The notes: generated by a model not told the origin, from the letters alone. Counted from the first letter of the stretch, positions 45,948 to 55,699 are shown. The stretch is 64,000 nucleotides of DNA from Algoriphagus machipongonensis (GCF_000166275.1 NZ_CM001023.1:992001-1056000); one strand, 5' to 3'. Translations and numbers: made by a program.

Positions 45948-46974
45948 TTAGTTGGTTTTTAATTTCCATTATTAATTTGACTGATTCTTCCACTCCTATT
46001 CCTGTAAGGTCAATCCTTTTTAATTTGTTAGGGTCATGACGCTCCAAATCAAATTGGTATGTTTTGTCATAATAGATCAACAGGTTGGAAATCCATGATT
46101 CATGATGATCATTGATGATGTCTTCTATGGCTGTGGTCGTTCGAAGACCGCCTAGTTTTTTCTTCAGCCGATTAATTGCCTTGATAAGTTCTTCCTTGGG
46201 AAGTGATGCATATTCCTCTTTGATCAGTTGGATTCTTTCCTCTTCTGATTTTAAGATATCAATCAATGGAGAGCAACCCATCAAGTTAAAAAACTGATCG
46301 TTGATAATTATTTTACCGATTCGCCTACTTTCATTTTCTAGCCAGATAGTTTCATTTGAGTTAAACTGACGTAGTTTTTCAGCCATTAAATTTTCAAATT
46401 GTTCTACACTCGGCTGAGGCTGTTGACCAATGCCTCCAAAAGCGGAACCTTTGTGATTAGCTAAGTCTTCTAAATCCAGCACCTGCTCATTTTTGTCTTC
46501 TAAAGCTTTTAAAAGTCTGGTTTTTCCAACACCAGTTTTACCTCCGAGTACCAATAGATTCCAAGGTTTTCTAACTTCATCAAAAGTGTAGTTTCGATAA
46601 GTTTTGTATCCGCCTTTGAGTCGGAAGACTTCAAATCCTACCATGCTTAAAAGCCAGGAAAGAATCTGACTTCTCATACCGCCCCTCCAGCAGTACACGA
46701 TTATTTTTTGCTTAGGAAAAAGTTCTATTGCCTTTTTTTGAATTTGGTGAAATCTTGGGCCTACCAGTTCAAATCCCTTGATGGTGGCATCAAGAGCCCC
46801 TTTTTGTTTATAAAGTGTTCCTACTTCAGTGCGCTCACTATTGGAAAGTATTGGGATATTGATCGATTGGGGTATGTGGCTTTGGAGAAACTCCGCTTCA
46901 CTTCTTGCATCTATTAATGGCAATTGTTCTCGCAAAGACCAAAACTCCTCAAGTGAAATCAGTTTTTCTATCAT
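45919..46974 (-). CDS. mnmH: tRNA 2-selenouridine synthase
   Basis: 351 residues. An N-terminal rhodanese domain has its catalytic C95 in VYCWRGGMRS; a C-terminal P-loop domain has GGKTGVGKT (144-152). It replaces sulfur by selenium at the wobble 2-thiouridine of tRNAs for Lys, Glu and Gln with selenophosphate from SelD. I start at MIEKLISLEEFW (complement of 46972-46974); upstream in-frame codons lie in the trxA terminator. Confidence 0.94.
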   Translation of the reverse strand: MIEKLISLEEFWSLREQLPLIDARSEAEFLQSHIPQSINIPILSNSERTEVGTLYKQKGALDATIKGFELVGPRFHQIQKKAIELFPKQKIIVYCWRGGMRSQILSWLLSMVGFEVFRLKGGYKTYRNYTFDEVRKPWNLLVLGGKTGVGKTRLLKALEDKNEQVLDLEDLANHKGSAFGGIGQQPQPSVEQFENLMAEKLRQFNSNETIWLENESRRIGKIIINDQFFNLMGCSPLIDILKSEEERIQLIKEEYASLPKEELIKAINRLKKKLGGLRTTTAIEDIINDHHESWISNLLIYYDKTYQFDLERHDPNKLKRIDLTGIGVEESVKLIMEIKNQLNGKISNPAH

Positions 46975-46986
46975 CTTAGGCTCAAG

Positions 46987-47021
46987 ATAAAAAAAAGCCA
47001 CAAGGAATACCCTGTGGCTTT
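46987..47021 (-). terminator. terminator of trxA
   Basis: AAAGCCACA (46994-47002) and TGTGGCTTT (47013-47021), with two further G-C pairs after a bulge, followed on the minus strand by a T run. It lies 22 bases after the trxA stop and just before mnmH. Confidence 0.85.
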
Positions 47022-47042
47022 ACTAAGAATGTTATTTATAAA

Positions 47043-47363
47043 TTAAAGTTGTGCGTCTAGCTTCTGAGCCAAAACTGCTTTAGGCACTGCGCCAACTTGC
47101 TTGTCTACGATTTCACCGCCTTTGAAGAACAAAAGGGTAGGGATCGATCTGATTCCAAATGCTTGAGCTACAGCAGGGTTAGCGTCAACATCAACTTTTC
47201 CAATTACTGCTTTTCCATCATAATCACCAGCCAATTCTTCCACTACTGGACCGATCATTTTACAAGGTCCACACCATTCAGCCCAGAAGTCAACCAAAAT
47301 CGGTTGGTCTGATTTGATGATTTCCTCAAAGTTTGCATCTGTGATTTCAATTGATTTTCCCAT
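47043..47363 (-). CDS. trxA: thioredoxin
   Basis: 106 residues with the redox motif WCGPCK (C31, C34) and the cis-proline in RSIPTLLFFKGG. Cytoplasmic disulfide reductase. Short, highly conserved and monocistronic, with a good promoter and a terminator of its own. Confidence 0.97.
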   Translation of the reverse strand: MGKSIEITDANFEEIIKSDQPILVDFWAEWCGPCKMIGPVVEELAGDYDGKAVIGKVDVDANPAVAQAFGIRSIPTLLFFKGGEIVDKQVGAVPKAVLAQKLDAQL

Positions 47364-47397
47364 TGTATGTTTAGTTTTAATTTTGCTTAATTTTTGC

Positions 47398-47430
47398 CAA
47401 ATATATGAGCTAAAGCGTATTGATGGGCAA
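47398..47430 (-). promoter_or_regulatory. promoter of trxA
   Basis: On the minus strand TTG (47430-47428), 22 bases, then TATATTTG (47405-47398). This fits the Bacteroidota promoter, 34 bases upstream of the start codon. Confidence 0.65.
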
Positions 47431-47491
47431 TAAGTTCCGAGGGATTTAATTTTTTTATCTATGACTCATTGATAGAATAAATGAAAACTGA

Positions 47492-50400
47492 TTAGACAAT
47501 TTTATAAATCACCTCTGGAATCTCTTTCAGCTCTTTGATCATATCTGCGCTTGGATCTATGGAGAAGCGTTTAGAGAATAGTTCTAAGGCAATATTTTCC
47601 TTTCTATCAATGACATCAAAATAAAGTTTTGCATCGCCTTTGTACTTCTCTGTAATGGATTCTAATTTTTCCATCAAGTCAAGAGTTAAATCATCCAAAT
47701 CGATATTAATCCGCATTCCCTTAACCATTTTACCACGTACTTCGCTGAGTAGCATGATATTACTGATTTTAAACTCCAGCTCATTCTCTGCCCATTTTTT
47801 TGGTTCAATCCTACCAGTAATGAAAAGGAACCATCCAGTCATGAAATACTCCTTGAACTTCACATAATCTTCACCAAACAAGAAAAAAGTAAATCCACCA
47901 TGGTAGTCTTCCATCGTTAGCGTACCAAAAGGTTTCCCGTTTTTGGTAGTTCTATGAGCAAAACTACTTACAGATCCGGCTAGCTTGATTTCTTTCTTGT
48001 TTTTAAAGCTGTCAATATCATTTAGATCTGGAAGATTCGCATTTGTAAATGATTCAATCTCTAACCTATATTGATCCAGTGGGTGTCCTGAGATATAAAG
48101 CCCCACCACTTCTTTTTCAATGTTCAATTGCTGTAGTTGGGAGAAGGGCTCCATCGGTGCCACTGAAGGCAAAGGAATATCCATACTTCCGCTGCTTCCT
48201 CCAAATAAACTAACTTGAGCACTTTCTTCTTCTTGTTGTACTTTTTGAGCGTATTTCGTTGCTTTTTCTATCAAAGTCAGGTCTCCATCCGCTGCTTCAA
48301 GGTATTGGCGTCTATGGTGCTCAGGGAAGCAGTCAAAGCCCCCTGCCATTGCTAGTGCCTCCATGGTCTTTTTGTTAAGAGCTTTAGAGTTGACACGCTT
48401 CGCAAAATCAAAAAGATTTTTAAACGGACCATTCTCCTCTCTTTCCTTGATGATTTCATCTACAGCAGCTGAGCCTGCACCTTTGATTGCTGCCATCCCA
48501 AATCGGATTTCTCCTTCAGCGTTTACCGTAAATCCGTTTTTGGATTCATTGACATCCGGGCCTAAAACAGGAATTCCAGATCGCTTGCATTCCTCCATAA
48601 AGAAGGTTACTTGCGAAATATCATTCATGTTATTACTCAAAACCGAAGCCAGGTATTCGGCAGGATAATGAGCCTTTAAATAGGCCGTTTGGTAAGCTAC
48701 CCAAGCATAACAAGTAGAGTGTGATTTGTTGAAGGCGTAAGAGGCAAATGCTTCCCAGTCTTTCCAAATCTTTTCAAGTTTGGATTTATCATGGCCTTTT
48801 TCTGCCGCTTGGTTGACAAATTTAGGCTTCATTTTGTCCAAGACATCCTTCAGCTTCTTACCCATTGCCTTACGCAATACATCCGCCTCACCCTTTGTGA
48901 ATCCAGCAAGTTTCTGAGAAAGTAACATCACTTGCTCCTGGTAGACCGTAATCCCATAGGTTTCATTGAGGTACTCCTCCATGTCATCCAGATCATAGGT
49001 AATGGGCTCCTCACCATGCTTCCTTCTAATAAAGCTTGGGATGTATTCCAATGGACCTGGACGATACAAGGCGTTCATAGCAATCAAATCGGCAAATACA
49101 GTCGGTTTGAGCTCACGCATGTACTTCTGCATTCCGGCAGATTCATATTGGAAGATTCCTACCGTCTCACCTCGCTGGAATAGCTCATAAGTCTTTACAT
49201 CATCGATCGGGAATTTTTCCGGATCTAATTCGATGCCATGCCTTTCCTTGACAATTTTGACAGCATCCTTAATCAAGGTTAAGGTTTTGAGTCCCAAGAA
49301 GTCCATTTTAAGGAGTCCGGCCGATTCTACCACAGAGTTATCAAACTGAGTGCAGACCATGTCAGAATCCTTTGCCAGAGCTACCGGAACAAAATTGGTA
49401 ATGTCATCGGGTGTGATAATAACCCCACAAGCGTGAATCCCCAGGTTTCTGACCGAACCTTCAAGCATGGTGGCCTGATTGATTGTTTTAGCCGATTCAT
49501 CCTGCCCTTTTGAAATTCGGATCAGTTCATCAGCTTTGGCAATGAGTTCACCTTGACCTTTTAATTTATCAGAAAGTGCAGCTCTGTTTCCCGCCAGTCC
49601 AAATAAAGCTTTCAGTTTAATGTCAGGCACCAAATTGGCTAGCCTTCCGGCATCTGCTAAAGGTAGATTCAATACTCTAGCAGTATCACGGATAGCAGAT
49701 TTTGCAGCCATGGTACCATAAGTGATGATTTGGGCTACCTGATTTGCTCCATATTTTTTGATTACATAGTCAATCACTTTTTGTCGGCCATGATCATCAA
49801 AGTCAATATCAATATCGGGTAGTGAAACTCGATCTGGGTTTAGGAATCTCTCAAAAAGTAGGTTGTAAGCGATCGGGTCAATATTAGTAATGCCTGTGCA
49901 ATAGGCAACTGCGGATCCTGCTGCAGATCCACGTCCCGGTCCCACAGAAACCCCAAGCTTTCTTGCTTCTACAATGAAATCCTGCACAATCAAGAAGTAT
50001 CCTGGATACCCGGTGTTTTCAATCGTTTTTAACTCAAAATCCAGGCGCTCCTCAATCTCCGGAGTGATTTCCTCGTATCGTTTTTTTGCCCCTTCATAGG
50101 TTAGGTGTCGTAAAAAGGCATTTTCACCCCGTTTTCCACCGTCCACTTCATCTTCAGGATGCTTGAATTCATCAGGAATATCAAAGGCAGGAAGTAAAAC
50201 TTCGCGAGCTAGTTTATAGGGTTCGATTTTATCCGTAATCTCTGCGGTGCATTCAATAGCCTCGGGTAAATCAGCAAAGAGCTTCTTCATCTCCTCAGGG
50301 CTTTTGATGTAATACTCATCATTTGGGAAGCCATACCGGAATTCCCGTCCTCTTTTACCGATGTATTTCTTTGGTTTTTCTACCAGTTCCCCATCCTTAA

Positions 50401-51778
50401 CACAAAGTAAAATATCGTGGGCCTTTGCATCCGCTTTATTTGTATAGTAGGAATTATTTGCGGCGAAGTATTTAACGTCATGCTTTTTAGCAAACTCCAA
50501 AAGCACCTCGTTTACCTTTTCCTCCTCGGGTATCCCATGCCTACAAAGTTCTACATAGAAATCTTCTCCAAATTGTTCTTTCCACCACAAAAAGGCTTCT
50601 TCCGCTTGTGTTTCCCCTACATTCAGGATCAAAAACGGAATTTCACCCCATAGCCCACCAGTCGTTGCGATGAGGTCTCCTTTGTATTGCTGAAGGACCT
50701 CCTTATCAATTCGAGGTAGATAATAGAATCCTTCGATATTGGCATAGGAAGCCAGTTTAGCCAGGTTATGATATCCGGCTTTGTTTTTAGCGATTAATAC
50801 AGTTTGATAACCATCGTCTTTGCTTGATTTATTTTTTCTGTCCCGGCAAAGGTTAAATTCACAACCGAGAATAGGTTTGATATCGTTGGATAGTGCCTCT
50901 TTTACAAAATGAAAGGCTGCCATCATATTGCCATGGTCAGTCATGGCGATTGCAGGCATCCCCATTTCTTTAGCCTTCGCTACCATAGCAGGAATCTCTG
51001 AGGTAGCTTGTAGGACGGAGTATTGACTATGGACGTGTAGGTGCGTAAAAGGAATATCAGTCAGGTCTGAAATGTCTGCTTTTCCTGCCTGTTTCAATAC
51101 ATCTTTGGCTGCAGCTTTTTGAGTATCTTTTGCCTGTGCAAAATTGGCTTCATCAAGCTTCGGAGCCTCATAGATCACTTCAGAAATTGCAATCCCTTCT
51201 TCAGGAGCTTGTACACCCTGAGTGATCAAACCAAAGAAACAGCGTGCTGTAGCATCTACATCATAGGCTGCATCGTGAGCATCTCCAAAGCCTTTACCAA
51301 AAAGTTTTTGGTGTAACTCAGTCAGCGTAGGCCATTTGAATTTTCCCCCTCTACCACCAGGGATAGCACAGAATTCAGTGGATATGTCTTTGGTGTCTAG
51401 TTGATCGGCGGTAAGGGGCATGGTAGCCTCTGCTCGCAGGTACTCCGAACCGACCACGTTGATGTCGAACTCGACATTGTGACCCACCAGATATTTGGTC
51501 TTTTTTACATCTCCTTCAAAAATCCCAAGTATTTGCTTTAGGTCATGTCCTTCTTTTAAGGCTCTTTTGGTAGAGATTCCATGGACTTTCTCCGCATTAT
51601 AGGGGATGGTAAAACCTTCTGGACGGATAATGTAATTATGATTCGAAATCAGATTTCCCTTCTCATCATGCAATTGCCAGGCAAGCTGGACCAGTCGTGG
51701 CCAGTTATCCACATCTGACATGGGGGCATTGTAATCGCGGGGTAATCCGGTGGTTTCGGTATCAAAAATTAAATACAT
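47492..51778 (-). CDS. dnaE: DNA polymerase III alpha subunit with fused N-terminal 3'-5' exonuclease
   Basis: 1428 residues. Residues 1-185 are a DnaQ-like DEDDh exonuclease: FDTETTG (D6, E8), VGHNVEFD (D105) and HDAAYD (H168, D173). A low-complexity linker (about 186-243) leads to the PHP domain, which keeps HLHVHS (246-251) and MTDHGN. The polymerase core has GRGSAAGSAVAY and the catalytic PDIDIDF, and the tail carries the OB-fold region (EIKLAGSVSSF ... TMEDYHGG). It is the main replicative polymerase. The exonuclease is placed before PHP, unlike PolC where it interrupts it. Monocistronic. Confidence 0.95.
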   Translation of the reverse strand: MYLIFDTETTGLPRDYNAPMSDVDNWPRLVQLAWQLHDEKGNLISNHNYIIRPEGFTIPYNAEKVHGISTKRALKEGHDLKQILGIFEGDVKKTKYLVGHNVEFDINVVGSEYLRAEATMPLTADQLDTKDISTEFCAIPGGRGGKFKWPTLTELHQKLFGKGFGDAHDAAYDVDATARCFFGLITQGVQAPEEGIAISEVIYEAPKLDEANFAQAKDTQKAAAKDVLKQAGKADISDLTDIPFTHLHVHSQYSVLQATSEIPAMVAKAKEMGMPAIAMTDHGNMMAAFHFVKEALSNDIKPILGCEFNLCRDRKNKSSKDDGYQTVLIAKNKAGYHNLAKLASYANIEGFYYLPRIDKEVLQQYKGDLIATTGGLWGEIPFLILNVGETQAEEAFLWWKEQFGEDFYVELCRHGIPEEEKVNEVLLEFAKKHDVKYFAANNSYYTNKADAKAHDILLCVKDGELVEKPKKYIGKRGREFRYGFPNDEYYIKSPEEMKKLFADLPEAIECTAEITDKIEPYKLAREVLLPAFDIPDEFKHPEDEVDGGKRGENAFLRHLTYEGAKKRYEEITPEIEERLDFELKTIENTGYPGYFLIVQDFIVEARKLGVSVGPGRGSAAGSAVAYCTGITNIDPIAYNLLFERFLNPDRVSLPDIDIDFDDHGRQKVIDYVIKKYGANQVAQIITYGTMAAKSAIRDTARVLNLPLADAGRLANLVPDIKLKALFGLAGNRAALSDKLKGQGELIAKADELIRISKGQDESAKTINQATMLEGSVRNLGIHACGVIITPDDITNFVPVALAKDSDMVCTQFDNSVVESAGLLKMDFLGLKTLTLIKDAVKIVKERHGIELDPEKFPIDDVKTYELFQRGETVGIFQYESAGMQKYMRELKPTVFADLIAMNALYRPGPLEYIPSFIRRKHGEEPITYDLDDMEEYLNETYGITVYQEQVMLLSQKLAGFTKGEADVLRKAMGKKLKDVLDKMKPKFVNQAAEKGHDKSKLEKIWKDWEAFASYAFNKSHSTCYAWVAYQTAYLKAHYPAEYLASVLSNNMNDISQVTFFMEECKRSGIPVLGPDVNESKNGFTVNAEGEIRFGMAAIKGAGSAAVDEIIKEREENGPFKNLFDFAKRVNSKALNKKTMEALAMAGGFDCFPEHHRRQYLEAADGDLTLIEKATKYAQKVQQEEESAQVSLFGGSSGSMDIPLPSVAPMEPFSQLQQLNIEKEVVGLYISGHPLDQYRLEIESFTNANLPDLNDIDSFKNKKEIKLAGSVSSFAHRTTKNGKPFGTLTMEDYHGGFTFFLFGEDYVKFKEYFMTGWFLFITGRIEPKKWAENELEFKISNIMLLSEVRGKMVKGMRINIDLDDLTLDLMEKLESITEKYKGDAKLYFDVIDRKENIALELFSKRFSIDPSADMIKELKEIPEVIYKIV

Positions 51779-52064
51779 ACAGCTTTGGGAATTGAGACTT
51801 CAAATTAGCGCTAATCTCTGAAATGAGGCAAGAGTAGCGGAGCTAATTGTCGGGAAATAAAAAAAATAATTACAAGTAATCCCTGATTGAACGGATAAAG
51901 CTATTACTGAATAATCTCGGCAAAAAATTTAGAAATTGAAAAAATAGTAATAGTCAATTTTCGATTTCTCACACCAAAAATCTAAAAAAAATTCATTTGA
52001 ATTTCTGACTTTCATCTTATCGCTTTACATCAGAAATACATACTTCAAACATTTAAAACCTTTA
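51779..52064. other. gene-free spacer between rsmG and dnaE
   Basis: AT-rich spacer that must contain the dnaE promoter (read leftward from near 51800). No exact TAnnTTTG box is present; TAATTTG at 51801-51810 lacks one base of the spacer. No other feature was seen. Confidence 0.4.
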
Positions 52065-52709
52065 CTACCTCTTATCCTCCCAGGGCATGTAAACCACTTT
52101 TTTGGTTTCAAAAAACTCCTCCTTGAAATAGTCCTCCAAATGGTAAACCACATAGGATTTACCTAATTCTTCCATCTCCTCATCAACTTCACCACCTTTT
52201 AAATAAAGAATTCCATTGGGGTATTCATTGAAATCTTCCTTACGGATTTTGTTTTTGACCCAAGGGTAAAAGTTAGCCATTCGGGTGACAGCCCGACTGA
52301 TCACAAAATCATATTTACGAACAAGTTGCTCGGCTCTTGTTTGCTGAGCTTCCACATTTGCTAATTTTAACTGCTTCGCAACATCCTTCACCACAGTGAT
52401 TTTCTTTCCGATAGAGTCAACTAAATGAAAATGTGTATCAGGAAATAGGATGGCTAGAGGAATCCCAGGAAAGCCTCCACCTGTACCGATATCAAGAATT
52501 TTGGTGCCGGGTTGGAAGTTCATGACTTTACTAATACCTAATGAATGCAGGACGTGGTGGATATAAAATTGATCCATATCCTTTCTTGAAATCACGTTTA
52601 TTTTAGAATTCCAATCCTCGTAGAGTTCTTGAAGTCGATCAAATTTTGCTATTTGATCCTCAGTGAGATTGGGAAAATAAGCTTGGATAAGCTGGGTGCC
52701 GGAATTCAT
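52065..52709 (-). CDS. rsmG: 16S rRNA (guanine-527 N7) methyltransferase
   Basis: 214 residues with the GidB/RsmG pattern: SAM-binding ILDIGTGGGFPGIPLAI, VDSIGKKI, and the late SRAVTRMANFYPWV. It methylates G527 of 16S rRNA. Its ATG overlaps the stop of the sigma factor gene by one base (TAATG), so it is the third gene of the GT2 - sigma - rsmG operon. Confidence 0.95.
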   Translation of the reverse strand: MNSGTQLIQAYFPNLTEDQIAKFDRLQELYEDWNSKINVISRKDMDQFYIHHVLHSLGISKVMNFQPGTKILDIGTGGGFPGIPLAILFPDTHFHLVDSIGKKITVVKDVAKQLKLANVEAQQTRAEQLVRKYDFVISRAVTRMANFYPWVKNKIRKEDFNEYPNGILYLKGGEVDEEMEELGKSYVVYHLEDYFKEEFFETKKVVYMPWEDKR

Positions 52710-53320
52710 TAGATGTGTTTTTGTTTGCCAGCGGCGATTTCATATAGTAATTCTCTAGAGCGGTGAAGCTGAGCTTTGACTGTCCCTAAAGGTTTTTCTA
52801 GTTCTTGGGCAATCTCCTCATAGGATAGTTCGTCAAAATATCTCAACTGCACTAGTTTACGGTATTTTGCCGGTAGCTTATCTACAAAAATACGCACCAT
52901 CTCTATTCTTTGGGATCTGATAAATTCATCCTGCGGATTGTTGTCATCATCTTCCACGTCAATATTGACCGAGTTACCGCTGTCATCCGTCAAAGTATTA
53001 TTAAGACTCATGGTCTTTAATTTTTTCTTTCGGATAAAATCAATGGTATTGTTTGTGGCAATTCTGAAAAGCCAGGTACTGAAAGTGTAATCTTTTTTGA
53101 ATCTATGTAGATTTTTAAAAGCTTTAGCAAAAGCTTCCATTGTCAGATCCTCTGCATCATCAGCATCACGGATCATTTTTAGGATCATAAAAAAGACCGC
53201 TTTTTTATACCGCTTCATCAAGCTGGCATAGGCTTGCTGATCTTTATCCTGAACCGCTCTGTCGATTAGTGCAAAATCTTCTAGTGCTTTATTTGAAAAA
53301 CCTCTTTCGTTTATTTCCAT
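52709..53320 (-). CDS. ECF-type RNA polymerase sigma factor
   Basis: 203 residues. Region 2 is DADDAEDLTMEAFAKAFKNL through FSTWLFRIATNNTIDFIRKK; region 4 is LPAKYRKLVQLRYFDELSYE with the helix-turn-helix EEIAQELEKPLGTVKAQLHR. No anti-sigma gene lies beside it. Start at the ATG complementary to 53318-53320 (MEINERGFSNKAL); upstream in-frame sequence lies in the glycosyltransferase gene. It is the middle gene of an overlapping three-gene operon; several Bacteroidota have this sigma next to rsmG, and it is probably a core-genome regulator. Confidence 0.92.
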   Translation of the reverse strand: MEINERGFSNKALEDFALIDRAVQDKDQQAYASLMKRYKKAVFFMILKMIRDADDAEDLTMEAFAKAFKNLHRFKKDYTFSTWLFRIATNNTIDFIRKKKLKTMSLNNTLTDDSGNSVNIDVEDDDNNPQDEFIRSQRIEMVRIFVDKLPAKYRKLVQLRYFDELSYEEIAQELEKPLGTVKAQLHRSRELLYEIAAGKQKHI

Positions 53321-54447
53321 TGGATGTCTTTTGCCTGGTGGGATATAGTCCCTAGTACCCAAAAGTAACCTAAATACAAGAAATCCAATATCCAGATGTT
53401 TTTTGGGGCCTTAGTTCCTTGGATCTTCTTACTGGAAGACGAAAATACGGCTACCATTATTACAGACCTTAAAAGAATAATACCGAAAACTATTGAAAAA
53501 TGTTCCCAACTCTTATCAATTCCGAAATAAATCATTAATCCGAGGCCTCCCAACCAGAACAAAGCATGCGAAAGAGTAAAGAAACCGATTTTTTGTTTAT
53601 CCTCTGATCGATAGTACTTTCCAGCATGTAAGTGCCTCTTCTTTTGCACTAAATACTCTTTGACTGTCTTTTTAGGAATAGAGGTGGTGTTGGATTCTGG
53701 ATCTAAAACCACTGCCGTATTTCTGCCTGTCGCATACTTATTAACGAAAAGATCATCATCTCCGCCTTCAATATGCCAAAGATCTTTAAAAGCCTTTACT
53801 TCCATGAAAAAACTTCTTCGATAACAAAGGTTTCTGCCTACTCCCATAAAAGGAGCTTTCCAAAGGCCAAAAGAGAAGTAATAAAGAACCGTAAGAAGGG
53901 TTTCGTATTGAATCCAGCTATTGAGAAAACCCTTTTCTTTTTCATAACCTGAATATCCCAGAGCAAAAGTTTTATTGTTTTCTCGTACAGGTGCAGTTAT
54001 TTTTCTTACCCACTGATTTGAATTGGGACGGCAATCGGCATCTGTTAATAAAATGATATCATTTTTCGTCACTTTAATTCCCAGGGTCATGGCAAACTTT
54101 TTGGCAGTGACATGATTCGGAGTGTACTTGATGGTAACCGATCTAAGTTTCGGGTAAATGGCCATCATTTCTTCGAGTAATCGTTTGGTTCGATCCGTGG
54201 ATCTATCATTGACGATTAGAACTTCGTAATTAGGGTAATCTTGCTCGAAGAGTTTGGGAATGAGTGTCTTAAGGTTTTTAAACTCATTATGTGCTGAAAC
54301 TAGTATAGTGACAGCTTCCTCTTTTGAAGGGTTGTTAGTTGCCTTGGAAGGCTTTGAGAATGCGGTACGTCCAAATATTACTAACAGGTATATGACCTGG
54401 ATAATTAATCCAACACCGAAGAAAAACCAAAGTAAAAATAGGCCCAT
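53311..54447 (-). CDS. glycosyltransferase family 2 membrane protein
   Basis: 378 residues. One N-terminal membrane helix (LFLLWFFFGVGLIIQVIYLL), a GT-A domain with LVSAHNEFKNL, NDRSTD and DADC, the acceptor-side GGDDDLF and QKKRHLHAGK, then two or three C-terminal membrane helices. It fits processive or single-addition GT2 enzymes that make envelope polysaccharide. The sugar and acceptor are unknown. It overlaps the sigma gene by 10 bases and is divergent from tgt. Confidence 0.88.
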   Translation of the reverse strand: MGLFLLWFFFGVGLIIQVIYLLVIFGRTAFSKPSKATNNPSKEEAVTILVSAHNEFKNLKTLIPKLFEQDYPNYEVLIVNDRSTDRTKRLLEEMMAIYPKLRSVTIKYTPNHVTAKKFAMTLGIKVTKNDIILLTDADCRPNSNQWVRKITAPVRENNKTFALGYSGYEKEKGFLNSWIQYETLLTVLYYFSFGLWKAPFMGVGRNLCYRRSFFMEVKAFKDLWHIEGGDDDLFVNKYATGRNTAVVLDPESNTTSIPKKTVKEYLVQKKRHLHAGKYYRSEDKQKIGFFTLSHALFWLGGLGLMIYFGIDKSWEHFSIVFGIILLRSVIMVAVFSSSSKKIQGTKAPKNIWILDFLYLGYFWVLGTISHQAKDIQWK

Positions 54448-54568
54448 AGATCAATTTTGCTGGGCAAATATAAAATCAAATTCAGCAAGTCATTTAAGAA
54501 TAAGCGTATATTTTTGTACCCTAGAACATACAATTTGCGGATTGTATACTCAATTGCATCATTTCCTT

Positions 54569-55699
54569 ATGAAGTTTAACCTTTCTCATCAAGATCCCAA
54601 GAGTAAAGCCAGAGCAGGAGTAGTCAAAACTGATCATGGTGATATTCAAACTCCTATTTTCATGCCTGTAGGTACTGCAGGTTCTGTAAAAGCAGTGCAT
54701 CAGCGGGAATTGATGTATGATATCAAAGCAGAAATAATTTTAGGAAATACCTATCATTTGTATCTGCGTCCAGGATTGGATATTCTGGAAAAAGCAGGAG
54801 GTCTCCATAAATTCAATGGTTGGTCTAAACCAATCCTGACGGATAGCGGAGGATATCAAGTGTTTTCTTTGGCGGGGACCAGAAAAATCAAAGAGGATGG
54901 TGTGATGTTTAAATCTCATATTGATGGTTCAAAGCATCATTTCACTCCAGAAAATGTGATGGATATCCAGCGAACCATTGGAGCTGATATCATTATGGCT
55001 TTTGATGAGTGTACTCCTTATCCATGTGAGTATGGCTATGCCAGGAATTCCATGGAGATGACCCATAGATGGCTAAAAAGATGTATCGATCGATTTGATT
55101 CCACAGAAGGGAAATATGGCTATAGTCAAACTTTGTTTCCTATCGTCCAAGGATCAGTTTATAAAGATTTGCGAAAGCAAAGTGCTGAGTTTATAGCTTC
55201 CACCAACCAAGAAGGAAATGCGATCGGAGGTCTTTCTGTGGGAGAACCAGCAGAAATGATGTATGAAATGACTGAACTGGTGACCGATATTCTACCTACA
55301 GATAAGCCGAGGTATCTGATGGGAGTAGGAACACCCGCCAATATTTTGGAATGCATTGCGCTTGGCGTGGATATGTTTGATTGTGTTATGCCCACTAGAA
55401 ATGCCAGAAATGGAATGCTATTTACTTCTGAGGGGATTATCAATATAAGGAATGAAAAGTGGAAGGATGACTTTTCGGCCATCGATCCTGCTATTGGAGG
55501 TCATGTCAGTACTTTTTATTCAAAAGCATACTTGAGACATTTGGTGATCAGTAAAGAGATTTTGGCTGCGCAGATTGCAAGTATCCATAACCTAAGTTTT
55601 TATCTTTGGCTGGTAAAGCAGGCAAGAGAACATATCCTTTCAGGAGATTTTGCCGTTTGGAAAGATCAAATGGTAAAGAAAGTAAGCACCAGATTATAA
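54569..55699 (+). CDS. tgt: queuine tRNA-ribosyltransferase (TGT)
   Basis: 376 residues from the ATG at 54569 (MKFNLSHQDPKSKARAG); a longer frame from 54254 overlaps the divergent GT2 gene and is rejected. Catalytic signatures: TDSGGYQVFSL, AFDECTPYP, GGLSVGEP and MFDCVMPTRNARNG. It exchanges the wobble guanine for a queuosine precursor. The zinc motif CxCxxC that normally follows the DP near residue 306 is replaced by IGGHVS, so no cysteine ligands remain. This also fits other Bacteroidota sequences I know. The LptF/G gene follows after 3 bases. Confidence 0.95.
   Translation: MKFNLSHQDPKSKARAGVVKTDHGDIQTPIFMPVGTAGSVKAVHQRELMYDIKAEIILGNTYHLYLRPGLDILEKAGGLHKFNGWSKPILTDSGGYQVFSLAGTRKIKEDGVMFKSHIDGSKHHFTPENVMDIQRTIGADIIMAFDECTPYPCEYGYARNSMEMTHRWLKRCIDRFDSTEGKYGYSQTLFPIVQGSVYKDLRKQSAEFIASTNQEGNAIGGLSVGEPAEMMYEMTELVTDILPTDKPRYLMGVGTPANILECIALGVDMFDCVMPTRNARNGMLFTSEGIINIRNEKWKDDFSAIDPAIGGHVSTFYSKAYLRHLVISKEILAAQIASIHNLSFYLWLVKQAREHILSGDFAVWKDQMVKKVSTRL

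Noticed and set aside
51779-52064. Possible replication origin next to dnaE
   Set aside because: The spacer is AT-rich, but I found no cluster of DnaA boxes.
54254-54568. Upstream extension of tgt by 105 codons
   Set aside because: It overlaps the divergent GT2 gene, and the family N-terminus matches the ATG at 54569.
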